Assembly: GCA_027625915.1 (NCBI GenBank)
Contig: JANTQA010000036.1
Location: 10,127,001 to 10,191,000, forward strand
Direction of reading: 5' to 3'
Origin: Anaeramoeba flamelloides
Taxonomy: Eukaryota > Metamonada > Anaeramoebidae
Length of the DNA stretch: 64,000 nucleotides
Of this stretch, positions 36,016 through 46,670 are shown piece by piece. Made by a program: the position numbers and the translations under genes. The notes beneath the pieces are model-generated. The model searched no databases and was not told the DNA's origin. It worked only from the letters and a program-made list of their open reading frames with translations. Positions within the stretch are counted from its first letter, which is position 1. Every line of letters starts with the position of its first letter.

Positions 36016-38454
36016 TTTTTTTGCATTTTTTTGTTTATTTGTTGAATCTTTAAAAAAGGTATAATTTTCTATTATGAGTAATTTAGAAGAAGTTAGTTTA
36101 TGGTAAAATATTAAATAGAGGAAAAAAAAGAATATGAATAAAAATGAATTATTTTATTTAAAATTTTTTTTTTTATTTTTTTTTTTTTTATACAAAATTT
36201 TTTTGGTTTTTTTTTGTGAAAATCTTTTTTTTTTGTGGAATTCTTTAGTTTTTTTTGTGGGATTCTTTTTTTATTTGTTTTTTTGGGAGCAAATTTTTGG
36301 AAAGGTATGTTTTTATTTTAATAAATTGTTTGTTTTATTTTCCTTTCTTATTATTTTTTTTTTTAATTAGGATCTTAAGATTTGTTTATTTAATAATTCA
36401 TTTTAATATGATTTAGAATCTTGGGAAATAACGCACTCCTTTATTTGAACTTAGATTCAATAAGAAATAATTTAAAATGATTTTTATAAGATGTTGGAGT
36501 AGAAATTGGTTAAATTAATCAATTATTAACAATAATAAATGTGTATTAATATTTTTCTTTTGAAAAAATTCTTTATACGAAATTCAAATAATTTTTTTCC
36601 TCATTAAATAACTTCCAAAGGTTTGAATTTTTTATTTAGTTGAGATGAAAATATTTTAATATGAAACCATAAACAAAAAATAAAAAAAAAATAGTTTTAT
36701 TTGCATCAAAATAATTCTAAAGAGTGTCTAAAATTAAAAAATATAAAATTGTATCAATTTTATTTTTAGATTAAAAAGAAAAGTAAATTTAAAAATTACA
36801 GTAAATAATTTTTTTTTTTTTATTTTCCTTCGTTGTGAATAAATAGATACTTTTTATTTTATTAATTTATTTCTTTGTTTCTCAAAAAAAAATGATGAAA
36901 GTGATAAATTAGAACCGAGAAAACTATTAATTATTTTCTTTTTTACAAATGTTACTTTGGTTGATTATGAGAAGAAAAAATAAAAATTTCAAATGAATTT
37001 GGCTTATCGATTTTTTCGTCTTTCAATCCTTCTCAAATTCAGGTGAAATAAAAGAGGAAAAATAATTAAAAAATGCTTATGTATGAAAAACGATTTTGAA
37101 TCATACACACAAAAAATTATTTTGTGTTTCAAAAATATTCAATAGAAATTACACTGAAATTTTTTGAAATAATTATGAGGTTAATGTTTACATTTTTTTT
37201 TGGATCAAAAATATTGAAATAAAATTAATTATTTTTTACTGTACATAAGAAAAAAAATAATTACCTGATTCAAATGAAGTCAAAAATCGGGTAAAAAATT
37301 GGTCTAATTTCAAAATTGGTCAAATTGAATTTTTTCGTATTTTTGAAGATTTTCTTGATTATTTTCATCGGTATGAAAGTTTTTCATGGTTTTTAATTTC
37401 GAGAAGAAAAATCAAAAAGATTATTTTGTTATTAGTAGTATTTTATGACTTAAATTGTAGAAAATCCAAAATTTTGAATTTATCAATACTAAATATTTTT
37501 AAAAAATTTGTTCGGAAACCCAATTTTAACCACCAAAGTTAAGTGGAATTTTTTTTCCCCCTTAAAACAAGTGAAACAAGTTTAATTGTCTTTGTTAATT
37601 ATTTTTTTTTTCGAAAACTCTACCAAAATTCTCTAATATACATACCACCTAAACCACCCAGGTATACTCTAACATGCCAAAATACCGTAACCTACCCGAA
37701 AAAGGTGGTTTTAAAATACCTACAGACAATATATTTCAATGGGATTGACTAATTTGAAAAAAATGAGAATTTGATCAATTTTGAAATTTGACCAAATTTG
37801 AAAAGTAATAATTTTTCCATTATGAGGTAAACCCATCTTTTGTACACATTTTTCAGATGAATAGTATTGTTTTTTTTTTTACAATTATCAATAATATAAA
37901 TTTAACTTTTATAATGTGTATAAAAAGTGCTATTATTTTAATAATATAATAAAAAAAAATTGTAAATTTTTTCTATGAAAATAATATTTTACTTTTTTTT
38001 ATTCCTCCTTTGTAATTATTTTTGCTTATTTTAAAAGTAATTTTTTTTAAAAATTAGCACATCAATTTGAGTCACAAAAACTGTTTTCTTCTTGAGTATA
38101 GGAAAATATGACCAATTCAAAATCGGCATCTTCTCACAAAAATGATTAATCGATTTTTTAAACTTTTTATTTCATTTTCCATATTTTAAATTTTTTTACT
38201 CAGCTTTGAATCTGCCAGTCATTTTATTGGGTTTAAATGTTAAGAAATCCATTCCAAAGAAGTTGATCTTCAAAATATTTTTTTTCAGTGAACTGTTTGA
38301 AAGAATAGTTATGGATCATAAAAAAATGGAAAATCGACAAAATAGTTTTTTTGAATTTATTCGTATTTTGATGAACATATTTCAAAATATACTGTTTCTA
38401 AAATAACCTGTGAAGACTTTTTTAATCCATATTTCAAAATAAAAGTTGTGTTTC

Positions 38455-38830
38455 TTTTTTCTAAAAGGCCTACACATTAAATGTGAAAAAGAAACGGACA
38501 AAATAACAATGAGTCATATGGTTAGGTTTATTTAAAGTTCTATAATTCAAAAAGAAATTCAAAAAATGAAGGATCAAATGTGAAATTTTTTCTCAAAAAA
38601 ATAGACACAATTTTTGTCATAAATACAAAAAATATTAAAATTTTCGAAAAAAATTATGAAAATTACAAAAAAGTTTCTACAAATCGCATTCCTAATTTCA
38701 AATTTACTGATAAGATGAGGGAATTTGACTTCAAAATTGATTTGGCCTGAAGTATAATTTTGGATCTTGAATTAGTTATTGTATTGGAACAAGAAGAAAA
38801 AAAAGAGCTTTTTTTTATTTTTTGAAACAC
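38455..38830 (-). repeat. 450 bp dispersed repeat (family D), copy 3
   Basis: It matches the other copies in 'aagttctataattcaaaaag', 'atgaaggatcaaatgtgaaa' and the terminal 'ggaacaagaagaaaaaaaag...tttgaaacac'. One end is eroded. Confidence 0.55.
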
Positions 38831-38884
38831 AGGTTTTAGTCTTCTGGTACATGTTTTTTTTGTCCACTGTATTCAATACCTATA

Positions 38885-39046
38885 TTTTAATTAAAAACTG
38901 GAAAAATTTTCACTTCATTTTCTATTTCCTTTTTCAAGAGATCGAACCACAAACCCCAACCTACTCCTTTGAGAACTCAATTTATAAAAGAAAAATATGG
39001 TAAATTAAGTGAAAAATATTTCCAATTTATAATTCAAATACCAGTA
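38885..39046. repeat. CTGGTATTTGAA MITE (family 1), degraded copy
   Basis: The right end (TTATAATTCAAATACCAGTA) is intact. The left end is reduced to AAAAATTTTCACTTCATTTTC. It lies about 45 bases downstream of the third SH3/DH exon, probably within an intron of that gene. Confidence 0.55.
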
Positions 39047-39091
39047 GAGGTTTTTAAATTTAGTTTAATACTTTTCTCCATTTTGTATTAC

Positions 39092-39800
39092 TGGTTTTAA
39101 TCGAACCACTAAAAAAGGGAAGATTATCTAAAATGTCAATAAAAAATTCGGCACTGTTTTTGGAAATACCTAATTCTGGATTTTGTATTTAGAATAATTT
39201 TTTGGACACCCCATAAGTCTAAGACTCAATAAGGTGATGTGGGGCGGGTTGCTTTTTGGGGTTGCATTTAATTACCTCACAAAACTCCTTTAATCAAAAT
39301 TAATATGTTTTCAAAAAAAAGATTTATCTCACTTTGGGAGGGATCCGTTATTTCAGAAAACCAAGTATTATTTTTGTCTAAATAATGTGTCAACAAAAGG
39401 TGGTGTAAGTATTGATTTAATAAGCACCACTAAGTTCACAACTTTTAGTTCACCCAAAATCCAGCAAAAAAAAAATTTTTGAACCAAATCTTATTTACTT
39501 TTCTTGTCTTGGATTTTTATTTTTTAAAAAAAGATCTTTTAAATAAATTGTTTATTTTTTAAAAACAAAAAGAACATTCGTTTTTTAGTTTGCAATTTTT
39601 GAAGACAAAAAAGAAATTTTGCTTTTGTTAGAACAACACTTACTTGGAAATTTTCCGATTTTGCCTGTTGTTTCGTTCTTTCCAGACAGCCAATCGAGAT
39701 CGTCTGTTGTTAATTTGTTCAGAGTTATCACGTTTCCTGCTTTGAAATCAAGTATCCCCTTTTGGTGTCCATAATAATCAAATTTTGCAACACAACTCAT
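39092..39800 (-). CDS. SH3 domain gene with following RhoGEF (DH)-like exons, 3' part unresolved
   Basis: Exon 1 (39644-39800) encodes an N-terminal SH3 domain. It has VAKFDYYG, an LDFKAGNVITL stretch, DLDWLSGKN and GKIGKFP, then ends at a consensus GTAAGT donor. Reading through that donor gives only about 20 more residues. Exon 2 (about 39281-39429, GTGAGG donor) reads QYLHHLLLTHYLDK and EINLFFENILIL. Exon 3 (39092-39153, phase-compatible ACAG acceptor) reads AEFFIDILDNLPFF. The Y..L..L...Y then EI..FF.NI..I then F...L pattern is that of the first half of a DH domain, the exchange module for Rho GTPases. The exon 1 to 2 junction is not phase-matched at 39429. Either a small exon is missing, or the acceptor inside exon 2 (TTTAG before ACAAAA) is used. 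The second half of DH was not found. Confidence 0.5.
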
Positions 39801-41039
39801 TCGTTTAAAATAACAATGAGGGAAAAAATGAAAGAATCCAAATCTGAATTTATAATTTCTCCATATTCAAGAGAAAAATGGTTCGGTTTATTATTTTGTG
39901 CCACTAATTGGTCTATTTCAAAAGTTCTTGTTTGATTTAAATTCGCATTAATTTTGAAAATTCATTTGTAATTTTTTTTTTAAAAACAACTTATTACATC
40001 TTAACAATTCAAAACGAATGAATTATTTCTCATGTGAAAAAGAGTTTTTATTTTTCTCTTGTATCATTGTTCCGAATTATTTTTATTTGTTTTGGAAAAA
40101 TTACTTTTTATAAAATAATACCGAATTTCTCCCAAATAGTTTTTGTAAATTTTCGAAAAAATTTAAGGTTTTTGTCCATTCTTTGTAAAGGACTAAGTGA
40201 AAAAAAGATTTATGGATGGGTATGTTAACAAAGATAAACCAAATATTTAGATTTATGTATATACCATTTAACTATCTCAAGAAAGTAAAATTTTGTTATT
40301 TTTTTTTTTAATTTGGAAAGAGATAAAAGCCTTTTAAGGTAATAACAAACCTTTTGAATTTTTGTATCTGGCTACCAGAGTTTGGGATTCCTTTCAAAAC
40401 AGAATTGAAATGATGTTATAATTGTTCTTTGTTTTTCAAGATTGATGATCATTACTATCTTTCTGATGTTTAATAGTTAAAGTCTGAACAAATTTTTGCT
40501 TCACTACAACCAAATAAGATCAGATATCGGGAACATAAAAATCAAAATAAGGTACAAAAAATTATATAGCCGATAATAAAACATTCTTTTATCATTTATA
40601 TTAAGTAAATTAACATCTGAATTAGAAAGATATGGCCATAAAATAGCAACCCTAAATTTTCAAAATTCTTGAATTAACACATATATTACCAAAAGTAACT
40701 ATTTTTTTAATTTTTTAAATGTTAAGATTAGCTCATTAATCATCTATAAAAAACTTAAATATTGAAATTTTTTATTAGCTTGCTTTAAGGTTAGTTGTAT
40801 TTTCAATATATTTCCAAAATGTGAAATAATTTGTCAAAATAATACCAGTCTTAATTATTTAATTTTTTAACAACAATTGATTTTTTTCTCAACTAATCTA
40901 GATTTTAAAAAATATTTTAAAAAGATATTTTTTAACTTCAGAGTCGTCTAATTATTAATGACTCAAACTTTAAATATATCTGAAAATTCAGATTATTTTA
41001 AAAAATGTTTATTTTCTACTAAACAAGCAAGACTTGAAG

Positions 41040-41385
41040 ATCGTGAAAAAATTTTATTAAAAAAAAAATCAAACATTTGCTAATTTTCACTTTTTTTGAT
41101 AACTTCACTTTAAATAAACACTATTGGTTAATAAAAGATCTTTGATCAAAAATAATTTTTCAAGATATTTAACATTTTAAGTTAGAAAATCCAATTTTTC
41201 AGTTTCTATTAAGATTTTTTTCAATTTAAATAGTAAAAAAATTGAATATATTTATTTTCTCCTTTAAGAAGTTATAATTATATATTTTAAAACATTGGAA
41301 ATTTAACAATATCTTTCAAGTGGTCAACCAATTATTTTGAGTATTATGGAATTATTTATAGATGTAAATTGAAAAAAAGATTTTT
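41040..41385 (-). repeat. Foldback-element inner segment, partial copy abutting a full element
   Basis: This is the inverse of 41885-42205 and also matches 59170-59480 and 62009-62335. Shared words include 'atttgctaattttcac', 'gttaataaaagatctttgat' and 'attttgagtattatggaatt'. It stops about ten bases before the CACTAG end of the full element. Confidence 0.6.
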
Positions 41386-41396
41386 TTTTTTCAGTT

Positions 41397-42932
41397 CACT
41401 AGGATGAAAAAATAAAATTGAAAAAAAAAAGTTAGACAAAACTACAACTTGAATTATCATTTCATCCCTTTTAATCGAGTTTATTCAAAACATAATCAAC
41501 ATTCTAGTTCTTAAAATTCTTGAGGCTGTTGTATTTATTGTTGTTAGTATAACCAACTTTTTAAAAAGTCTCTAGTCTAGAAAAAAAGGTCTATTTTAGG
41601 GTAAAAATTTTTAAATGGATGTGACAATGAATTTTCATTAAACTCAACTTTAGTATTTTTTTTTGAAGAGATAATAACTAATAGTTTTGAAAACTCTCTT
41701 ATCATCAAAAAAAACTCAAACACAGAAAAAAAAATAACTGATGATAAATATTGTGAGTGTCCGTAGAGTGCCTAGCTTTTCCAGAATTCAAAAGAATAGA
41801 GAAAACTCTTTGATTTTACTCAATTCTTTTAAATTTTGGAAAACCTAACCGAAAATCAAAGAAAAAATATTTTTTCCAATTTAAAATAGCAAATAATTCC
41901 TTAATAGTCAAAATAATTAATTCCCTATTTGAAGTATATTCATCAGATTTAAAATACTTTTAAAAATAAAATGAAATGACCTCTTAACTAGAAGTAAAAA
42001 AATTTTCAAATTTTTTACTATTAAATTGAAAATAAATATTACTGGAAAATTGGATTTTCCAACTTAAATTGTAAAATATATTTAAAAATATTTTTTGATC
42101 AAAGATCCTTTATTAACCAATGGTGTTTATTCTAATTGAAGTTATTAAAAAGTGAAAATTAGAAAAAATTTTATTTTTTTTTGAAACAATTTTTTCAGGA
42201 TCGTGTTAGGTTTTCTTTTAATTTTTGATTTAAACTGAAAATTTAAGAAATTTTTGGTTTATTTCAAAAAGAAAAAAAATACCTATGAAACTTCCCTTAT
42301 GTTTTCCAGAATTTTTGGAAATAGTGCAAAATTCAGGTTTTCTCTATTCTTTTGAATCCAGGAAAAGCGCCGTTAGCTTTTTTGGAGTTTTCTGTTGATT
42401 CGGAAAATCGATAGATTTTCTAAATAAAACAGAAAACCCCAAGAAAAGCCAGGCACTTGACGGCACTCTACTGGTACTTTTGTTAGGTTTTCTTGAATTT
42501 AAAAGAATAGAGGAAAATATTCAATTTTTCTACTCTCTTTTCAATTCTAGAAAACATAGGTGCTTGAAAAAAATACAAAAATTATCATTTTGGATTTTTT
42601 TTTCTCTGTTTCAGTTTTATTAGATGAGTACAACTTTTTCTAAACAATTAGTTATATAATTTCAAAGTAAATATCTCCAAGTTGAATTAAACTATAATTC
42701 ATTCTTCTGTTTATTTGTAATTTTTTACCCCAAAAATACCTTTTTTTCTTGACAAGAGACTTTTAAAAAAGTCGGTTATACTAACAACAATAAATACAAT
42801 AGTCTCATGAAAATAAAGTTCTGAAATTTTGATTATATTGTGAATTAAATTTATTATTAAAGATGAAAGGTTGATGAAAAGAGTATTTTTGTCTAACTTT
42901 TTTTTTTTCAATTTTATTTTTTCATGCTAGTG
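41397..42932. mobile_element. 1.5 kb foldback DNA element with CACTAG ends (family E)
   Basis: The left end is CACTAGGATGAAAAAATAAA and the right end is the inverse of CACTAGCATGAAAAAATAAA. The inverted arms continue for more than 230 bases through GTTAGACAAAA, 'attgttgttagtataacc' and a 'ctctagtctagaaaaaaagg' region. Between the arms lie hairpin modules carrying the GTAGAGTGCC word in both orientations and a 320-base A/T-rich segment. CACTA-type termini resemble the CMC superfamily. I could not see a three-base duplication (flanks GTT and TAT), and no transposase frame exists, so it is non-autonomous at best. Confidence 0.6.
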
Positions 42933-43689
42933 TATTGTAAATTGATTGGATAAAATTTTTTTAATGTTTTTACCAAAGGTTTTTAGAGCTATTTTACCCT
43001 TTAGCACTAATATATTTTACATTATAATAGCATCATAGATTAATTCTAGACTTACTATCTTAGATACCTATAGTTTAATTTTCAAATTTTTTTTTGAGAG
43101 ATTCATTTTTTTATATATTAACAGTACTACTTTATCATTCAATTCTTTACAAAGTGTACTCTGTGAAGTTCTACTCCTTTCAGAAGCTTTCAGAACAGTT
43201 AAACCAAAATAATTTCTTCATTGAAATTTAAGTTTGAAATCCCCAAAATTGAAAATTGAAAAACTTTATTTAATTTTTATGTTTGTCTCAATATTTTACT
43301 GATCTTACTTAAACATAATATTTATCCTCACCTAAAAATCAAAAGAAAAAACAAGAAATGAGATAAAACCAACTTTTTATGATTGTTTAATACTTTTTTT
43401 CTATCAAGGTAGCCCAACCTATTTTTTTTTAAATATCAAATATTTTTTCTAAATAACCTTTGAAGAATAAATAAAAAACAAGTATAAAAATATTCATCAA
43501 AGAATAATGGATATACAATTAATGATCCAAAGAATTTCCCTTAAAAATTCAAAACACCAGAATAGTAGGATCAATTGAAAAATATAAGAATGTTCATATG
43601 AATCATTAATTGAAGATCAAAGTCAATTCTAAAAGAAATCAATATGATTTTTTTAGTTATTTCCTGAATAAAATATAATATTTTATATA

Positions 43690-43910
43690 ATGTCAGAAAA
43701 TTGATGTAAAGGTGTTATAAACACTTGAAATGTTTATAATACAATGTTTTATAACATTCATGTTTTTTATAAAAAATGTGTTATTAAATTTGAAATATGT
43801 TATAAAAAGGTTATAAGAACTTTTTTTAAAAAAATATGGGATATAATTATCATATAAAAGGAAATTTGTTTTATCAAAATGTTATAAAGATGTTATAAAA
43901 AATTTATTAG
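43690..43910. repeat. Cluster of GTTATAA motifs
   Basis: Words such as GTGTTATAAAC, GTTTTATAAC, ATGTTATAAA and GGTTATAAG recur about every 20-30 bases. They look like degenerate tandem repetition. No function can be assigned. Confidence 0.45.
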
Positions 43911-44039
43911 GGTAGATATCAAAATAATTTTTCTTTTTTTTTATTTATTCGGTCGAAAAAATTAAAATAACACGTTTTTAATGTTTTAGAAATAATTTGG
44001 TTAGACAAAAAGCATTTAAAAGAGATTGATAATTGGGTT

Positions 44040-44463
44040 AACCGTTGTGAAAAAAAAGTGAAACGCGGTTTTTAATTGGGAACATTACTGAAAACTCAAA
44101 GTAAGATCGATGAAAAAAAGTATAAATAAATAAATAAAGACAGAATGAAGTATTCACCAAAATAACAGTTTTTTTAAGGACTATCTTTTAGGTATGGGTT
44201 TTTCTTTGATTGATCAATTCATTCAAAATTTGTTCAAAAAATTGACTATTTTTAAGATCTCCAAAACCACACCAACAATTTTGATAAATCAAGTAGATTT
44301 AAATTGTATTTGTTGGGTTGATTGAAAATAATATAATGGATTTTTATTTGAAGTTAATTGGTTTCTTCTTTTTATTGATTTTACTTTTCATGTTCAATAA
44401 TGTTCCCAATTAAAAACCGTGTTTCACTTTTTTTCCAGTTTCAATTTTTTTCCACAACAGTAA
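44040..44463. repeat. Inverted-repeat element with GTTGTG ends (family G)
   Basis: The left arm TTAACCGTTGTGAAAA ... GTGAAACGCGG ... TTAATTGGGAACATTA pairs with the right arm TAATGTTCCCAATTAAAAAC ... GTTTCAC ... TTTCCACAACAGTAA. TA is present at both borders. A fragment of the left arm recurs near 52105-52180. No coding frame. Confidence 0.65.
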
Positions 44464-44674
44464 TAAAAAAAAATTATAAACTTTTTATTAATCAAACCAC
44501 CTTCTTCAAGGATAATTTATAAAACAGAAACAAAAATTGATCCTGTCAGAATAACAATATAAAAAAGAAAATTTTCCTTAATTCAGAAATTATAAACATC
44601 CATTTTGATGAATTTATTAATTATCTTACCTTTAGAAAAAAATAATTTGAAAATATTCATTCACAATTCCCAAA

Positions 44675-44755
44675 ATTTATAATCACTAGAAATCGAACTC
44701 GTCAATTCCCAAATTAAAATATTAGAAAATACCACTAGTTGTAAATTTCCTTAGG
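44675..44755 (-). other. tRNA-like relic (B-box only)
   Basis: On the minus strand, TAGTGGTATTTTC is followed 30 bases later by GAGTTCGATTTC, a near-perfect pol III B-box. Arms do not pair well, so it is not a working tRNA. It may be a tRNA-derived repeat. Confidence 0.25.
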
Positions 44756-44759
44756 TATA

Positions 44760-45300
44760 CTATAAATTCAGTAGAATTGATAAAAATCCTTCATTTTGCT
44801 AAATTCTTTTAAATTCTTGAAAACCTTTCAATTTTTTTTAATTTCAGTAATAAAAAGAATTTTAATGAAAAATTCTTTTTGTATCACTAATTATAAAAAA
44901 TATCTTTAGATTTTCTTGGGTTTTCTGTTTTTTCTATAAAATTCAATGGATTTTCGTTAGGGTTTTTTGAGTTTTCGATTTATTAGGACAATCAATAGAT
45001 TTTAGTTAGGTTTTTTTTTGCTTTAGAAATAAACCGAAAATTTATTAAAATTTTCTGTTTATTTCTAAAGTAAAATAAACCTAGAACACTTCATAAATAA
45101 AACAGAAATACCCAAGAAAAAAACCATTATATTTTATGTAATACAAAAAATTGATTAAAATCTTAGAATTTTCTTTATTCTTTTAAATTCTGAAAAATCA
45201 CTTTTATGCTTTCTTAAGTCCATTTTATTTAAAAAATTAATGAATTTTACTGATAAAACAAAAAAACAACAAGAAAGTAGCTGATAGTTTTTTTCCCACT
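44760..45300. repeat. Hairpin-module cluster
   Basis: Three palindrome types alternate: the CTGGAAAAG type (decayed), the AGGTTTTTTTTTGC...AAACCT type at about 45002-45082, and a GGGTTTTCTGTTT...AAACAGAAATACCC type. The third type is clearest at 42388-42445. Confidence 0.55.
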
Positions 45301-45624
45301 CCATAAAACTCCTCAAAAATATTTAAAAATTATGAGAATAAATAATACAATAAATACGTATTCATATCATCAAGTACTCTTCTTTTTGTAAATTAACAGT
45401 GATCGAGTGAAATCTAGGATTTTTCTATATTATTTTAAATTTTAAAAATCCAAAACAATAGATACTTATAATTTGATGGTTCAACTTCAATTTATAAGCC
45501 CATAATATTTACAAATTATCTTAATAGATATTTTTATGTTATAAATAAGAACATATCAAAATATTTTTGAATTATGTAAAAAGTCAAAAAGATTTAAATC
45601 CCATTGTAGAGTTGGATCATATTC

Positions 45625-45835
45625 TCTAGAATTTTCCAACTTATGAAAACAATCGAAAAAATCTGGATATCTGAAATTATAAAAAATTTTTTGGATCTAA
45701 TATATTAAAAAATAATAATATTACTAATATTATAATACAAAAATATTCAACATGTATATTAGCCATAGTGAGTAATAAACTTATTATTGAGTATTTAATC
45801 AAATTTCTAAATAAAAATTCAAGAATTCAAAAAGT
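45625..45835 (+). mobile_element. LINE 3' tail joined to hairpin modules
   Basis: The frame reads PTYENNRKN, a stop, then NILKNNNITNII and KLIIEYLIKFLN, paralogous to the tail at 2020-2303 (NILKNNIITIF, KLIFESLTKFLN). It ends in AAAAAGTA followed at once by CCGTAGAGTGCC, the hairpin linker word. Confidence 0.6.
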
Positions 45836-46090
45836 ACCGTAGAGTGCCCAAGATTTTCCAAAATTCAAAAGTATAATATAAAATAAAAGATTTTACTCAA
45901 TTCTTTTAAATTCTGGAAAAGCTAATGGCTTTTTTTTTTATTTTGAGAAATAAAAAGAAAATTTTAAAAATTTTCAATTAATTTCTCAAATTTAAAAAAA
46001 ATTTAAGAACACTTTTCAATATTTCAAAAGAATTGGGGAATATATAGATTTTACTCAATTCTTTTAAATTCTGAAAAATCTATTGTTAAA
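45836..46090. repeat. Hairpin modules after LINE tail
   Basis: After CCGTAGAGTGCC come one CTGGAAAAG-type palindrome, one poly-T/poly-A palindrome (45925-46010) and part of another CTGGAAAAG-type unit. The order is the same as at 21601-21790. Confidence 0.6.
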
Positions 46091-46670
46091 TATGAGGGAT
46101 TAACAATTCTGTCCTTAAATAATATTAATAAGGTAAATAACATCTTTTATCAAGTGAATATAGAACTTGAAATAAATTAAAAACTTATAAAATAATCAGG
46201 TATCAAAAAAAAAAAAAAAAAAGAAGAAAAGTTTTTCATATAAAAAACAAAAAAAATTATTTATTAATGTTAATTATAAATTTTACCTGAAGAATTTTTT
46301 TTTAGTAAAAATTAAAACAATGATAAATTTTTTTACAATAATAAGAAAGGAAATTAAAATATTGTCAAAACTTTGAAATTTATTCAATTTTTAATTATAT
46401 ATCTTTTTTTAATTGATTATTATTATACATAAAAGAGTTGAAAAATTACGTGTTTGTTTAATATCGCTCATATATTACGTACAATCCCAACCATAATGAC
46501 TTTCTTCCATATTCAAATTGATCATGCTTTTTCTTTTCGTAAAAAGGTTTTGGAAGAAAATTCTAATCTTATTTTTTAATCATAACCAAGTTAATAATTA
46601 TTTTGATTGTTACTACAAAATTAATAATAATAGAAAAATGGCTTTAATTTGTTGGTACTATGATTCCAAA

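Larger units (their letters stand above)
36016..39091. other. Intergenic region upstream of RasGAP
   Basis: The first 350 bases are extremely T-rich on the plus strand, so the RasGAP leader is A-rich. A dispersed repeat (38455-38830) and a degraded MITE (38885-39046) lie next to the SH3/DH exons. A short plus-strand open stretch at 38203-38406 follows a pyrimidine-rich TTTTTTTACTCAG that looks like a splice acceptor, but nothing identifies it. A GC-richer patch at 37645-37730 is unexplained. Confidence 0.45.
39801..46670. other. Repeat-dense intergenic region
   Basis: It holds a complete foldback element with CACTAG ends (41397-42932), an adjoining partial segment, a GTTATAA-rich stretch, a GTTGTG-ended inverted-repeat element, two hairpin-module clusters and a LINE tail. 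The 39801-41000 part is A/T-rich and I see nothing in it. No host gene is supported. Confidence 0.5.

Noticed and set aside
39268-39280. Use of GGTAATT as the donor after exon 2 of the SH3/DH gene
   Set aside because: An in-frame TGA precedes it; the GTGAGG four bases earlier keeps the frame and fits the next exon.
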